Positions 1 through 11,419 are shown, numbered from the stretch's first letter. The stretch is 64,000 bases of DNA from Acidisarcina sp. (GCA_035539175.1 DATLIY010000003.1:124001-188000), one strand, 5' to 3'. A program made the numbers and translations. Notes: generated by a model not told the origin, from the sequence alone.

Positions 1-206
1 CTTGAATATCGTTGCTCCACGGGGTCTTCCTCTGGCGTTGCGTGTTGCGACAGCGCTTGCTATCTTCAGTCGGCTGGTTTGGTGCTTCGCACTTCGCATC
101 CAAACTGATTGTGCTGCTCTCCGGGTAGAAACGTCTGCCGCCCGCACCAGTCAAAGGGTTGAGAGCTATCGGCTAAGAGCCGTCGGGTTAAGAGAGGGCC
201 TACACC
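1..206. other. Upstream region of the thiolase gene
   Basis: I recognise no gene in this edge segment. Open frames here have no resemblance to a known family and no convincing ribosome binding site. It ends with a purine-rich GAGAGGG about 9 bases before the thiolase ATG, which probably serves as that gene's ribosome binding site. Confidence 0.4.
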
Positions 207-1391
207 ATGGAAGAAATTGTGATTGTCTCCGCTGTTCGAACACCGATCGGAAAATTTCAGGGCTCCCTCTCTGACTTTTCCGCTGTGCAACTGGGAGCGC
301 TCGCAGTCCGTGAGACGGTCCGGCGCGCCACGGTGGATGCTGCGTCGATCGATGAGTGCATTCTCGGGAACGTTGTCTCTGCTGGCCTTGGCCAGAACCC
401 CGCGCGGCAAGCGGCGATCCGCGGCGGTCTGCCGCCCGAGGTGAGCGCCATGACGATTAACAAGGTTTGCGGTTCCGGGCTAAAAGCGATCGCACTCGCA
501 GCGCAATCCATCCAGACCGGGAACGCCGAGACGGTCGTTGCCGGCGGAATGGAATCGATGACGAACGCGCCGTACCTCCTGCCGCAGGGCCGCAGCGGTT
601 TTCGCATGGGCAACTCCACCGTAGTGGATTCCATGATTCACGATGGCTTGTGGGATGCCTTCTACGACTACCACATGGGGATCACCGGCGAGAACGTGGC
701 AGAGAAGTATGGCATCACCCGCGAAGAGCAGGATGCGTACGCGGTGAACTCCCATTGCAAGGCTGCGGCAGCCACTCGCGAAGGCCGCTTCTCCGAGGAG
801 ATTCTGCCGATCGAGATCCCCCCGAAAAAGAAGGGAGAGGAGCCCACCCTCTTCGCACACGATGAATCGATCCGCGAGAATGCGAGCCTCGAGTCTCTGC
901 GCGCGCTGAAGCCTGCATTCAAAAAGGATGGAACGGTGACCGCCGGCAATGCTCCAGGGGTGAACGATGGAGCGGCCGCCTTCGTCGTCACATCGGCGCG
1001 CAAGGCAAAGGAGCTGTGGTTGCGGCCGATGGCTGCCATCCGCGCGCAGGCGACCAGCGGCGTGGATCCGAAGTGGGTCATGCTGGCTCCCATTACAGGC
1101 GTGAAGAAGCTGCTGGAGCGCGCCGGATGGCCGATCGAGAGCGTGGATCTCTTCGAATTGAACGAAGCATTCGCGGTGCAGGCGATTGCGCTGACTCGCG
1201 AGCTGGGTATCCCGCCGGAAAAGTTGAACGTCAATGGGGGGGCGGTCGCACTGGGACATCCTATCGGTGCCAGCGGAGCTCGCTGCCTGGTCACGCTACT
1301 GCATGAGATGATCCGTCGCGACGCGCATCGCGGAGTGGTGGCTTTGTGTCTCGGCGGCGGAAACTCTGTCGCCCTGGCCGTCGAGCGTTGA
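207..1391 (+). CDS. Acetyl-CoA C-acetyltransferase (thiolase)
   Basis: A 394-residue thiolase of normal length. It condenses two acetyl-CoA to acetoacetyl-CoA or cleaves 3-ketoacyl-CoA in the cytosol. The nucleophilic cysteine lies in NKVCGSG (C88), the catalytic histidine in GHPIGASG (H351) and the second cysteine in CLGGGNS (C381). In many homologues that last motif reads CIGGGQG, so it is slightly divergent. The gene stands alone, convergent with the serine dehydratase gene. The sequence does not separate a biosynthetic (phaA/atoB) from a degradative (fadA) role, because no neighbour belongs to either pathway. Confidence 0.93.
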   Translation: MEEIVIVSAVRTPIGKFQGSLSDFSAVQLGALAVRETVRRATVDAASIDECILGNVVSAGLGQNPARQAAIRGGLPPEVSAMTINKVCGSGLKAIALAAQSIQTGNAETVVAGGMESMTNAPYLLPQGRSGFRMGNSTVVDSMIHDGLWDAFYDYHMGITGENVAEKYGITREEQDAYAVNSHCKAAAATREGRFSEEILPIEIPPKKKGEEPTLFAHDESIRENASLESLRALKPAFKKDGTVTAGNAPGVNDGAAAFVVTSARKAKELWLRPMAAIRAQATSGVDPKWVMLAPITGVKKLLERAGWPIESVDLFELNEAFAVQAIALTRELGIPPEKLNVNGGAVALGHPIGASGARCLVTLLHEMIRRDAHRGVVALCLGGGNSVALAVER

Positions 1392-1476
1392 CGCGATAGC
1401 GTGACCCGGCTGCAAGGATGGGAAGGGCGCTATCGAAGGGCGGCTGCTCTTGGTTGCAATTGGAGGGTGAGAAGCA

Positions 1477-1570
1477 GATCCTTCCTGCGCTCAGGATGAC
1501 AATGCTTCTGCGCAGGACAATGCCCTTTGCGCAGGATGACAATGCTTTTGCGCTCAGGATGACAATGCGA
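1477..1570. repeat. Short degenerate repeats of GCTCAGGATGACAATGC type
   Basis: Between the convergent thiolase and serine dehydratase genes, a unit close to TGCGCTCAGGATGACAATGC occurs about four times in tandem with small deletions (near 1485, 1509, 1527 and 1549). The core CTCAGGATGACAA also occurs three times at 29.29-29.43 kb. I read it as a dispersed intergenic repeat family rather than coding DNA. Confidence 0.7.
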
Positions 1571-1591
1571 GCAACTGATGGCGTAGCGTCT

Positions 1592-2992
<1,401 letters not shown>

Positions 2993-3023
2993 AGAGTCCT
3001 GACGATCCGTTCCAAGGTCTATT

Positions 3024-4031
3024 TTAAGGCTTTTGGGCTGGTGCCTGTTTGGGCGTCGAGGAACGGGAGCGGCGGTGGAGGCGCGGGACGGTACTGCGTC
3101 TGGACGGCGTGTTGACAAGCAGGTACGAAGCCGCTGCCATCGCGCGCACGGCGGGCTTGGAATCCCCGAAGGCCGTGATCAGCGCCTGATTCACATCGTC
3201 GCCGTGAAAGGCGTTGAGCGAACGTGCTGCCGCAGAGCGGACGAAAGGGTCATGATCCAACAGCGCAGCGATAAGCTGCTCTTTGGTGTTCTGCGTAGGA
3301 CTCTGAACGAGAAGATTCGCGGCGAGCACGCGGGCAGGGTTGCTGTTGGAGCTTTTACGCAGCGCCTTTGCCACATCCAGACCGATGCCGAGCGGGCCGA
3401 GCAATGCATAGGCTCCCTGCTCCGCTCCAAGGCGGGCGAGCGTCGAAGGATTCTGCATGTCGCGTTTTGCCTTCTCCACTGCGCCGGGCCCGCTCTTCTT
3501 TTCTCCTTTGAGCACCCCGTAGAGCACATTCTCTCCACTGCGGTCGCCCTGGATCCAAAGCGCCACCGCGGCGTTGAAGCTAACCTCGGGCGCGGAATCG
3601 TCGAGTGCCTGCCGCAGCCGCGGGATCAGGGTGCGGTCTCGCGTATTGCCCATGGCTATCACGGCAGCAGCGCGCACCTCTCGATCGGTATCCTCACACG
3701 CGGTCAGCACCAACTTCTCTACCCGCGGATCGTTGCCCATGGTTCCCATCGCAGCCATCGCCGCGACGCGCGACGTGACCCTCGCGCTCTTCGCGCTGTA
3801 TTCAATTACCTGCCATGCCAGTGTCTTACCAGCATCCACGCTTTTGCGCGCGGCATCCAAAGACAGCTCGGAGGGGTCATCCATATCGTCGTTGGTGTCG
3901 CCGGGTATCAGCTCCGGGCTGGTGGAGCTTTTCGGCTGAACCTCCTGGCAGATGCTGTGATGGGGCATCAGGCAGAGGAGCAGCAGCGGCAGCATAAATC
4001 GAATCGAGACGCTTCTCGTAAGATGTTCCAT
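3024..4031 (-). CDS. Secreted HEAT-repeat protein
   Basis: A 335-residue protein with an N-terminal hydrophobic signal ([11 protein letters not shown], residues 13-23), then several alpha-helical repeats such as [15 protein letters not shown] and [15 protein letters not shown], typical of HEAT repeats that bind other proteins. The C-terminus is basic and Ser/Arg/Pro rich. A start at 4031 is preferred because GAGGTGG lies 5 bases upstream. A longer frame to 4082 lacks such a site. The signal is followed by SICQ, which resembles but does not clearly match a lipobox. The partner and role cannot be told from sequence. Confidence 0.8.
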   Translation of the reverse strand: MEHLTRSVSIRFMLPLLLLCLMPHHSICQEVQPKSSTSPELIPGDTNDDMDDPSELSLDAARKSVDAGKTLAWQVIEYSAKSARVTSRVAAMAAMGTMGNDPRVEKLVLTACEDTDREVRAAAVIAMGNTRDRTLIPRLRQALDDSAPEVSFNAAVALWIQGDRSGENVLYGVLKGEKKSGPGAVEKAKRDMQNPSTLARLGAEQGAYALLGPLGIGLDVAKALRKSSNSNPARVLAANLLVQSPTQNTKEQLIAALLDHDPFVRSAAARSLNAFHGDDVNQALITAFGDSKPAVRAMAAASYLLVNTPSRRSTVPRLHRRSRSSTPKQAPAQKP

Positions 4032-4141
4032 TCCAGCCACCTCGCTTTGCCGTGAACCATTGCGGGCTGAGCAAATCATCAAGACCGATGTTCGCTAATG
4101 CCGCGGCACACTGCATATTACACATTTGGCAATAATACGAG

Positions 4142-4150
4142 TGCTATACT
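4142..4150 (+). promoter_or_regulatory. Extended -10 promoter of the yifB-like gene
   Basis: TG-C-TATACT forms an extended -10 element 25 bases before the ATG at 4176. The bases around it form the inverted repeat CGAGT-GCTAT-ACTCG, which may be an operator. No well-spaced -35 is visible. The region is shared with the divergent HEAT-repeat gene. Confidence 0.45.
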
Positions 4151-4175
4151 CGGCGCACGCCCTGTAAAGAAAAAT

Positions 4176-5735
4176 ATGCTTTTTAAGTCACTCAGTGCTG
4201 CTGTTTATGGCATCGACGCGAGCATCATCGATGTCGAGGTAGATTTTTCAGGTATCAAAACAACCGAAGATCGCTTTCACACGGTTGGCCTTCCGGACGC
4301 CGCTGTGCGCGAGAGCCGGGATCGCGTGCGTGCCGCAATCAAGAACTCCGGCTTCGACATTCCACCGACGCACATCACGATCAATCTGGCCCCGGCGGAT
4401 CTCAAGAAAGAGGGAGCAGGCTTCGATCTGCCAATGGCTATTGGCATCCTCGGGGCCTATGGCGGCTTGCAACTGCGGGATACGAGCCAGTTCCTGCTGG
4501 TAGGAGAGCTTGGTCTGGATGGCGGCGTGCGTTCGGTTCCGGGGATGCTTCCGGTTGCCATCGCAGCGCGGGAGCGCGGAATCAAGAACCTGATTCTGCC
4601 CGCTGCCAACGCTGCCGAAGCAGCGGTGGTCGAAGGTGTGGATGTCTATCCTGTCACCTCTCTGCTGCAGGCGCGGGAACTGCTGAATGCGGCTGCCAAC
4701 GGCGGTATCACCACTCCTCCCTTTCGCATTGCCACGGAAAACCTGCTGGGCGAGCTGCAGCATTTTTCTCTCGACTTCAAGGATGTGCGCGGACAGCAGA
4801 CCGCCAAGCGTGCGCTGGAGATTGCGGCTGCGGGCAGCCACAACATCCTGATGATTGGCCCTCCGGGATCGGGCAAGACGATGCTGGCTAAACGGCTGCC
4901 ATCGATCCTCGCTGCTCTGAGTTTTGAGGAGGCGCTGGAGACGACGAAGATTCACTCGGTCGCGGGCGTGCTGGATCCGGAAGCCGGTCTGGTCACGCAG
5001 CGTCCGTTTCGCTCTCCTCACCATACGATTTCGGATGCGGGACTGATTGGCGGAGGCGCTATCCCCCGGCCCGGCGAGGTTTCGCTGTCCCACAATGGAG
5101 TGTTGTTTCTCGACGAACTCCCGGAGTTTCCGCGCAATGTGCTCGAGGTAATGCGCCAGCCCCTCGAAGACGGCACCGTCACCATAGCGCGTGCTTCCAT
5201 GTCGCTGAGCTTCCCGGCGCGCTTCATGCTTGCGGCGGCAATGAATCCCTGCCCTTGCGGATACTTCAACGACAAGTCCCGCGAATGTCGCTGTACGCCG
5301 CCGATGATCCAGCGCTACATCTCCAAGGTTTCCGGCCCATTATTGGACCGCATCGATATCCACATCGAGGTTCCGGCGGTGCAATACAAAGAGTTGCGAT
5401 CCGGAGCTGCGGCAGAAGGTTCGAAAGAGATTCGCGATCGCGTGCTTGCGGCGCGGGAGCGGCAGAAGCAGCGCTTCAAGAGTGCGGGGGAGAAGATCTA
5501 CTCCAATGCGCAGATGGGAACCCGTCAGATTCGCACCTTCTGCGAACTCGCGCCAGACGCCGAACGGCTGCTGGAACGCGCCATGCAGCAGCAGGGGCTG
5601 AGCGCGCGAGCCCATGATCGCATCCTGAAAGTGGCACGGACGATTGCCGATCTGCAGGGGGAGCCTGCCCTGAATGTAGGGCACATTGCCGAGGCGATCC
5701 AATACCGCACGCTCGACCGTAGCTATTGGAGCTAA
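4176..5735 (+). CDS. comM: YifB/ComM-family Mg-chelatase-like AAA+ ATPase
   Basis: A 519-residue member of the YifB/ComM family. ComM acts as a helicase that extends heteroduplexes during natural transformation in proteobacteria. The N-terminal ChlI-type fold begins [14 protein letters not shown] as in the family. The ATPase core has Walker A GPPGSGKT and Walker [11 protein letters not shown], then MNPCPCGY and a C-terminal Mg-chelatase helical domain. A longer reading from 4098 is rejected because its extra residues are unrelated. Together with the ComF-like gene at 18.8 kb it hints at natural competence, but both families are common in non-competent bacteria. Confidence 0.93.
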   Translation: MLFKSLSAAVYGIDASIIDVEVDFSGIKTTEDRFHTVGLPDAAVRESRDRVRAAIKNSGFDIPPTHITINLAPADLKKEGAGFDLPMAIGILGAYGGLQLRDTSQFLLVGELGLDGGVRSVPGMLPVAIAARERGIKNLILPAANAAEAAVVEGVDVYPVTSLLQARELLNAAANGGITTPPFRIATENLLGELQHFSLDFKDVRGQQTAKRALEIAAAGSHNILMIGPPGSGKTMLAKRLPSILAALSFEEALETTKIHSVAGVLDPEAGLVTQRPFRSPHHTISDAGLIGGGAIPRPGEVSLSHNGVLFLDELPEFPRNVLEVMRQPLEDGTVTIARASMSLSFPARFMLAAAMNPCPCGYFNDKSRECRCTPPMIQRYISKVSGPLLDRIDIHIEVPAVQYKELRSGAAAEGSKEIRDRVLAARERQKQRFKSAGEKIYSNAQMGTRQIRTFCELAPDAERLLERAMQQQGLSARAHDRILKVARTIADLQGEPALNVGHIAEAIQYRTLDRSYWS

Positions 5736-5754
5736 GGGGCTTGAGTCCTAAGGG

Positions 5755-6699
5755 CTAGGCGGTGGGCAGAACGCTGGGGCGAAAGGACGTAGCTCTGGTT
5801 TTTGGGGAGAGAGCCCGTCCGTTGCGGTGCACAATCGTCAAGCTCTCGCGCTCAAGAATCTTGCGCGCCTGGCAGCGGGCGTGATTCGCCCAGGGGCCGA
5901 TCGGGTCCAGCTTGATGTAGGTTGTCCAGTGGCGAAGCGCTTTGCGGCGCTCTCCGGTGCGCTCGTAGGCCAGCGCGAGGTTGTAGTGGGCATCCGCATA
6001 GCCTGGAGCTACACGAATCGCGCCGCAATAGGCCTGGATCGCGTCCGGAAGGCGCTGGAGTTCGTCCAGTACGTTTCCCAGGTCAAAGAAGGCGAGAGCG
6101 TAGCCTGGATCCGCTTCCGTCGCGCGGCGGTAGAGGTACTCCGCCCGGCTGTAGTGGCGTTGATTGTAGTGAATGGTTCCCAGGTTGATGCAGGCCGGTG
6201 CATGATCCGGATCGATTTCGAGAATTTGTTCGTAGAGCGCGGAGGCTTCCTTGAGCTGCGATGCCTCTTCGTTGCGGATTGCCGCAAAGAACAGCTCTTG
6301 CAAACGGCCCTCGCGCGCAGCGAGGGCAGAGGACGATTCGCGAACTTTGGCCAGCCGGTCCTCGTTGGCAGACTCAAAATCAAAGACGAATTGCCGTGCA
6401 ATCGGGTCCATCATTGCGCCACTGTAGCGGAAGGCTACATGGGAACCGGCGCGGATCACTCCTGCCTCCAGCAGCGGATTGACCATGCCTGACACGCTGC
6501 GCATGGCGGAGATGGAGGCGCGGATGCTGGCCACTGAAAGACGGGTGGCACGCAGATCGCGGAGTTTTCTGAGCTGGACCAGATCCTGAAAAGTATAGAG
6601 CTCGCTGGAGGCAACTAATCCCGCCCGCTCCCACGCTCGGAGTTGCCTGGCGTGGATGCGTAGAATCCGAAGTACATCCTGGCGGCAATATCGGGTCAC
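5755..6699 (-). CDS. MerR-type HTH protein with C-terminal TPR repeats
   Basis: A 314-residue protein with an N-terminal MerR-like winged helix (residues 1-70, LRAWERAGLV and YTFQDLVQLRKLRDL). A short linker and a middle segment (GSHVAFRYSGAMMD) follow, then about four tetratricopeptide repeats from residue 135 to 270, for example ACINLGTIHYNQRHYSRAEYLYRRA. The usual C-terminal ligand-binding part of MerR regulators is replaced by a protein-interaction scaffold. Start is GTG. A 5-codon frame (6696-6713) ends across this GTG and could couple translation. Target genes are unknown. The arrangement recurs, to my knowledge, in acidobacteria. Confidence 0.82.
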   Translation of the reverse strand: MTRYCRQDVLRILRIHARQLRAWERAGLVASSELYTFQDLVQLRKLRDLRATRLSVASIRASISAMRSVSGMVNPLLEAGVIRAGSHVAFRYSGAMMDPIARQFVFDFESANEDRLAKVRESSSALAAREGRLQELFFAAIRNEEASQLKEASALYEQILEIDPDHAPACINLGTIHYNQRHYSRAEYLYRRATEADPGYALAFFDLGNVLDELQRLPDAIQAYCGAIRVAPGYADAHYNLALAYERTGERRKALRHWTTYIKLDPIGPWANHARCQARKILERESLTIVHRNGRALSPKTRATSFRPSVLPTA

Positions 6700-6874
6700 A
6701 ATTGGATACTCATAAAAAAGCCGGTTGCACCCGTGCTTCTGACGCGATTATGCGCACGTGCTCTCCTAAGAGCAATAGGCTCATTGTAAAAATCAGTGGA
6801 TAACGCGGTACCGGAGACGATACGCGCCAAAAAAGTGAAGAAAAACTGTTGTCGTGACTGGAAAACGGGGAATC
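6700..6874. other. Spacer between the MerR-TPR gene and tRNA-Thr
   Basis: No gene seen. On the minus strand this is the 3' flank of the tRNA and the leader of the MerR-TPR gene. The two may share a transcript. No strong terminator is visible between them. Confidence 0.4.
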
Positions 6875-6950
6875 TGGAGCCGACGAGCGGACTTGAACCG
6901 CTGACCTGCCGATTACGAATCGGCTGCTCTACCAACTGAGCTACGTCGGC
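6875..6950 (-). tRNA. tRNA-Thr (anticodon CGT)
   Basis: Read on the minus strand it folds as a full cloverleaf: acceptor GCCGACG/CGTCGGC, D-arm GCTC...GAGC, anticodon stem GCCGA/TCGGC with loop TTCGTAA, and T-arm AGCGG-TTCAAGT-CCGCT. The discriminator is T and the 3' CCA is encoded. The anticodon CGT reads ACG threonine codons. No other tRNA was found in the window. Confidence 0.97.
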
Positions 6951-7064
6951 CTTGCCATGGTTGATTGTATCGTTGCAGCGAGGGATCGTAAAGAGAGCGG
7001 GCTCAGCCTCGTACTTGCCGCAGGAGCTTCGCAAAAAGAGCGGAAATCATCGTCTAAAAGAACG

Positions 7065-7095
7065 AAAAAGCCGCCCGGCAACAGGGCGGCTTTTT
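7065..7095. terminator. Bidirectional hairpin terminator
   Basis: A-tract, stem GCCGCCC, 7-base loop, stem GGGCGGC, T-tract: a perfect intrinsic terminator in either direction. It lies 115 bases upstream of the tRNA and 255 bases beyond the end of the DUF6599-like gene, whose transcripts it may stop. An unrecognised RNA between 7096 and 7349 is the alternative. Confidence 0.8.
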
Positions 7096-7349
7096 CTCTT
7101 AGGGAGAATAGTTCCAACGGAGGCAAGGCCATCAGAACTTTCTGGCGAAATAGTATGGTCGCCTCCAGAGGGTGTCAAGGCAAAATCCGGGAAGGAATAA
7201 GTGGTGCATTGTCGGGTACTTAGAGGGGTAGGAAAATATCCAGCGAAAGGATCGTATTCGCCTATTCTTCGCTAAATTTTCACACTAAGTAATGCCTAAT
7301 GAGATATTTATCCTTGGAGTTGCCTCGTTCCATGTGCAAGTAGCAGAGC
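7096..7349. other. Unassigned intergenic DNA upstream of a terminator
   Basis: No protein gene is convincing here. The part nearest the DUF6599-like gene is AT-richer than its surroundings. Its minus-strand transcript would end at the hairpin at 7065-7095, so it is either a long 3' untranslated region or a small RNA. Confidence 0.3.
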
Positions 7350-8486
7350 CTAGTAATTCCGCAGGTTCAGGCTGATGAACTCCATCTCTTCCATCGACGA
7401 GGCTGGTTTCCCACGCAGGCGGCGATAGAGCGCACGGGCTCCCCCAAGAAATATTCCGAGCAGAAGCGTGCCTCCGCAGAGGATGCCGCTCAGGGTAGCG
7501 ATGCCGATGAGCAGGCGGCCGGCCTTCGCTGCTTCGCTGATATAGCCCTGGGGATGATCCCAGGTGACTTCGGCAGTGTAGTTCACCTGCGAGGCGAGCC
7601 TGTGGGCATCATCCGCGGAAAAGCCTCCGCTGGTAACCGCCACCATGGGGCCGCTGCGGCGTACGGAGAGCGCAGTGGTCCTACTCTCTGCAAGGGCTTC
7701 GGGCCATCCGCTCTGGGGAGTGTTGCCGGCTGCCAGGAAGTCCTGGATCGCCTTCTCCTGCCCGGCGGCAAGCTGCGGCGTGGGGTAGTTGAGGAGGGTC
7801 AGTGTTCCGTCTCCGCTCTTCAAGTGGTAGTGGGCCGTGATGGCCTCCGCCCCGCGAGTGAAGTCGATGAGGCGCGGAGGCAGGACGCCACCGCTCCGCG
7901 TATAACCGGCGTCTCCCAGCGCATAGTGCGTGGTCTGGGCTTCGAGCGCGTCGGCAGGGAGATAGCGCGGCAACGGCGGTGGCACATTCGTTGAGCCTGC
8001 TGGTGTGGGCAGATCTTTCGCGAGTTCGCGCAGCTCCGCGGCGGACATGCTGGTGACGCGATCAAAAGCCGCGTCTACGACGGTGTTGCCCGTCCAGAAG
8101 AGAACACGGTTGTTATCCGATGCGCCGCCCTGGCCGATGTCTTCCTTCGGCATGCCGGAGCGACGATAGAAGGTGTAGGCTCCGTAGGCCCCGGTTGCGT
8201 CTTCAAAACGAATCACGCGCACACGCAGCTTGCTTGCATCCCGCGTGTAATCTCCTTGCTCGAAGCGGACAAAGCCGTATTCCTTCAGCACATCGACATT
8301 GGCTGGATCGGCGGCCTGCGGCTGCGCGGCGCTGATCGCCGCGCTCGATAGATGCCAACCCGCGAAGTCGGCGGGTAGCAGCGGCTGCGGTGGCGCAGGA
8401 GAAGCTTTAGGCTTGGCCAGGAGGCAGACGGGGGACAGAAGAAGCGCGGTAAGGACAAGACTACGAAAGCGCGTTGAGAGAGACAT
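7350..8486 (-). CDS. DUF6599-like exported membrane-anchored protein
   Basis: 378 residues with an N-terminal signal (VLTALLLSPVCLLAKPKA), a long extracytoplasmic part and a C-terminal hydrophobic helix near residues 325-350 (LLIGIATLSGILCGGTLLLGIFL) followed by a basic tail (YRRLRGKP). It should sit in the inner membrane with its body outside. Segments such as LKEYGFVRFEQGDYT and GAYGAYTFYRRSGMP resemble a family of unknown function that I associate with acidobacteria (DUF6599). The function is unknown, and neighbouring genes give no strong hint. Confidence 0.75.
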   Translation of the reverse strand: MSLSTRFRSLVLTALLLSPVCLLAKPKASPAPPQPLLPADFAGWHLSSAAISAAQPQAADPANVDVLKEYGFVRFEQGDYTRDASKLRVRVIRFEDATGAYGAYTFYRRSGMPKEDIGQGGASDNNRVLFWTGNTVVDAAFDRVTSMSAAELRELAKDLPTPAGSTNVPPPLPRYLPADALEAQTTHYALGDAGYTRSGGVLPPRLIDFTRGAEAITAHYHLKSGDGTLTLLNYPTPQLAAGQEKAIQDFLAAGNTPQSGWPEALAESRTTALSVRRSGPMVAVTSGGFSADDAHRLASQVNYTAEVTWDHPQGYISEAAKAGRLLIGIATLSGILCGGTLLLGIFLGGARALYRRLRGKPASSMEEMEFISLNLRNY

Positions 8487-8609
8487 ACAGTTCTGAATGT
8501 GAGACTACCATTCCGCGCAAAGTTTTGGTGCGCTCGCAGGACTTGCACCCGATAAATCAATTCGTGTCATGAGAAGACGCGTCAAGTCTTAGGGCCTTGT
8601 TAATTGGCC

Positions 8610-11243
8610 TTAATTCCCGCCAGCGCGCGACTTTGCGAGTTGGACGCCGGAGAGTCCGCCGACATATTTTGACACGCCGTGGTAGAGCGATTCGGCGATG
8701 CGTTGCCGGTAGTTGGGGTCGCGGAGTTCGCGAGCATCCTCGGGATTGGTGAGGAAGGAGATCTCTGCAAGGATCGACGGCATGTTTGCCCCAATCAGCA
8801 CGACGAAGGGAGCCTTCTTCACGCCGCGATCTTTCAGTCCGCGATTGCCGTCTTCCAGTCCGGCGAAAAGATTCTGCTGCACATCCGTCGCGAACTCGCG
8901 GGATTCGTCGATCTTGTCCTTGAGCGTGATCTTCTTCACCAGGTCGGAGAGCTGATGAATGGACTGGTTCGAGACGGCATTCTCTCTGGCGGCCACTTCG
9001 AGCGCGTCGGGTGAGGCGGTGAAGTTGAGGTAGTAGGTTTCCACCCCTCGCGCTGTCGGGTCGTGGCTGGAGTTGGCGTGAACCGAGATGAACAGGTCTG
9101 CCTGCGCCTTGTTAGCAATGGCGGTTCGCGTCTCCAGCGGGATGAAGGTATCGTCATCGCGGGTATAGATCACATCCGCGCCCAGACGCTGTTTCAGCAG
9201 TTTCCCGAGCCGCAGGGCTACGTCGAGGACAACTTCTTTTTCTTCAATGCCCTCAGGCCCGAGTGTGCCGGAATCATGTCCGCCGTGACCGGCGTCCACC
9301 ACGATTCGCCCAATTTTCAATCCCAGTGCGCGTACGAGCGATCGCTCTCCATTCGCGGTTGGCGCGGCCTCATGGCTGACGCTGGCCAGCGTATTGGTAT
9401 CCGGCTCGCTGCGCGATGGCTCGGTGCTGCGGCTTGTCGATGCGTGCTTGCGCGAGCGGGACTTGCCTGTGGGTGGTGCTGCCGGCGTATCGACCCCGCT
9501 CGATTGCGGTGCGGGGGTAGTGTCGGCGACGGATGCCGAGATCGGAGCCGAAGTGGGGTGCGTCGTTGCCTGTACGCGATTCTTCTGCTGGCTGAGCGCG
9601 GCTACTTCGTCCAGAGAGGAAGATTTCTTTTCGGCCTTTCGGCGCGATGGGGAATCTTCAGATTTGGTTGCGCTTGCGCTCTGCCGGGGCGTCGGCGGCT
9701 GCGCTGTGGCTTGCGGCAAGGTGCTTCCGCGTAGAGACGTGGGTATGTTGGTCGCCGCGGATCTGGTCGTGGCGGGAGCCGCCTGGGATGCCGAAGCCGG
9801 AGTGTGGGGCTGCGAAGTTGTACCCGAAGTTGTTGCGCCCGAAGTTATGCCCGTCATTGTTCCCGAAGCTGCGCTCGAAGTTGAGCCAGCACGCGAGCCT
9901 TGTGCGAGGGCCGTGGCGGTTGAGGATGTGGTGGTCGAAGATGTGGTAGTTGAGGAGGTGTTGGTCGAGGATGCCAGGGGGCGGCGCGCTGCGTTTCCAC
10001 CCGCAGGGGCGCTGGGCGGGGGCTCCGTAGTGGCCGTCTGCGTGGTCGCGGGCGAGCCGGGCTTCCGCCCATGAATATCGATGATAAGACGATAGGGGTT
10101 GGGCAGGAGGAAGGCGGAGTACTCGCTTACGTCGCTCACGTCGAGCACGATGCGCGTCACGTCGTTCGAGAACTGGGCCGCTCGAATCCTCTTGAGATAT
10201 CCATCGTCGGTTACTTCCACAGAGCGCCCAATCAGCTCCGGCGAAAGCTTGACGCCGTGCAGGTCGAAGAAGATACGGTCAGGATTCGGAACCCGCGCTG
10301 CTTCGTACTGCACCTCTTCATCCAGGTCGATGGCCACACGCGTATAGACGTTGGTGGACCAATGACGAATGTTGGTGACCAGCGGAGTCTTGCCCCGCCG
10401 GGTGTGCGCGGGCGTTGCCAGAGAAGTGTCAGTGACTGCTGAGCTAGGGATGGGCGCGAGCGGTTGCGGTTCAGATGCTGCTGAGGATGACGTCTGCTTC
10501 GTCTTCGATGGCGTGGTTTGCGGGAGCACCGTGGTTTGCTGGCTGGGCAAGGATGAAGGTGAGGCATCCTTGAGGACCTGATCCTCTTTCCGCGTCTGCT
10601 CCGCGTTCGCGGCGCGCCCGTTCTTCTTTGCCGCCGTATCCTCGGCAGGCTCGGGCTTGTTCTTTCCGGAACGCGAACCGTGCTTCTCGGCGATCTGCTG
10701 GTTGCGGAGCTCCTTCAATCCTGCACGGGCCTGGTCGGCCAGCGGACTGCGCGGATATGCCTTCAGGAACTGCTGATACTTCGTCTTCGCCTCGTCTTTG
10801 TCGCCGATATCGCGGTGATAGATGGCAGCTTCGGTGAGCAGCGCGGTGGCGCAAAAGCGGCTGGCAGGGTACTGGTGACGCAGAAACTCGTATTGCCCGA
10901 TGGCATCGTGCAGCGTCTTGTCATCGTCGAAGATGCGGCCTTCCTCGGCTAACACATCCCCGACGGCAGCGATGCTGGCATCGGCCCTGGGAGACGCGGG
11001 ATCGCTGTGGTAAACAGCGCGATAGGCATCGAGTACGCGTTCGTAATCACGCCGGGTTCGCTGTTGCTGGGGGCGGCCGTTGAGCGCTTCGCGCATGCGC
11101 TGCGCCTTGTCAAACGGCGAGAGCGGAATTGCATGGGCAGAGATGTGCCGCACCCTGGCGGCGGGAAGCAGGGGCGAAAACATACTGAGTACCACGCCGA
11201 GGAGTAGGGCTCGAGCGGGGCGTGCTAGTGCAAACAGGTGCAT
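8610..11243 (-). CDS. N-acetylmuramoyl-L-alanine amidase with AMIN domain
   Basis: Cleaves the amide bond between MurNAc and the stem peptide, probably at the septum. The 877-residue chain starts with a signal segment (ARALLLGVVLSMFSPLLPA). TPR/outer-membrane-lipoprotein-like helices follow (about 40-180), an AMIN domain that binds peptidoglycan (about 285-385), a long Ser/Thr/Pro/Ala-rich linker (about 390-640), and a zinc amidase_3 domain with VVDAGHGGHDSG, LFISVHAN and the late glutamate in ILAEISFL. The 11243 start is chosen because GGAGGG lies just before that ATG. An ATG at 11273 lacks this. The linker contains Thr/Ser homopolymer-like runs. Confidence 0.9.
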   Translation of the reverse strand: MHLFALARPARALLLGVVLSMFSPLLPAARVRHISAHAIPLSPFDKAQRMREALNGRPQQQRTRRDYERVLDAYRAVYHSDPASPRADASIAAVGDVLAEEGRIFDDDKTLHDAIGQYEFLRHQYPASRFCATALLTEAAIYHRDIGDKDEAKTKYQQFLKAYPRSPLADQARAGLKELRNQQIAEKHGSRSGKNKPEPAEDTAAKKNGRAANAEQTRKEDQVLKDASPSSLPSQQTTVLPQTTPSKTKQTSSSAASEPQPLAPIPSSAVTDTSLATPAHTRRGKTPLVTNIRHWSTNVYTRVAIDLDEEVQYEAARVPNPDRIFFDLHGVKLSPELIGRSVEVTDDGYLKRIRAAQFSNDVTRIVLDVSDVSEYSAFLLPNPYRLIIDIHGRKPGSPATTQTATTEPPPSAPAGGNAARRPLASSTNTSSTTTSSTTTSSTATALAQGSRAGSTSSAASGTMTGITSGATTSGTTSQPHTPASASQAAPATTRSAATNIPTSLRGSTLPQATAQPPTPRQSASATKSEDSPSRRKAEKKSSSLDEVAALSQQKNRVQATTHPTSAPISASVADTTPAPQSSGVDTPAAPPTGKSRSRKHASTSRSTEPSRSEPDTNTLASVSHEAAPTANGERSLVRALGLKIGRIVVDAGHGGHDSGTLGPEGIEEKEVVLDVALRLGKLLKQRLGADVIYTRDDDTFIPLETRTAIANKAQADLFISVHANSSHDPTARGVETYYLNFTASPDALEVAARENAVSNQSIHQLSDLVKKITLKDKIDESREFATDVQQNLFAGLEDGNRGLKDRGVKKAPFVVLIGANMPSILAEISFLTNPEDARELRDPNYRQRIAESLYHGVSKYVGGLSGVQLAKSRAGGN

Positions 11244-11389
11244 GCACCCTCCGAAGCGGATGGCAAGCGGCATAAACGAGCGAGAGGCTGCACGCCAGAG
11301 ACACTCTGATTATAAGTTGCCCGCACAAGGGCAGCAACGAAGGGGACCGATGAAAACCGCAAATTCACCCACAAAACACGAAATCGGGA

Positions 11390-11419
11390 ATCCAGCCAGC
11401 AACTATCCAGCCAGTAACT
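11390..11419. repeat. 15-bp tandem repeat before the amidase gene
   Basis: Two adjacent copies of ATCCAGCCAGYAACT differ at one base. They lie between the end of alaS and the amidase start. The next bases (11422-11445) can form a CCTGGGG/CCCCAGG hairpin that runs into the alaS stop codon. There is no T-tract, so terminator function is doubtful. Confidence 0.6.

Noticed and set aside
2-274. 90-codon frame at the left edge
   Set aside because: No ribosome site, no family similarity, and it runs into the thiolase gene in another frame.
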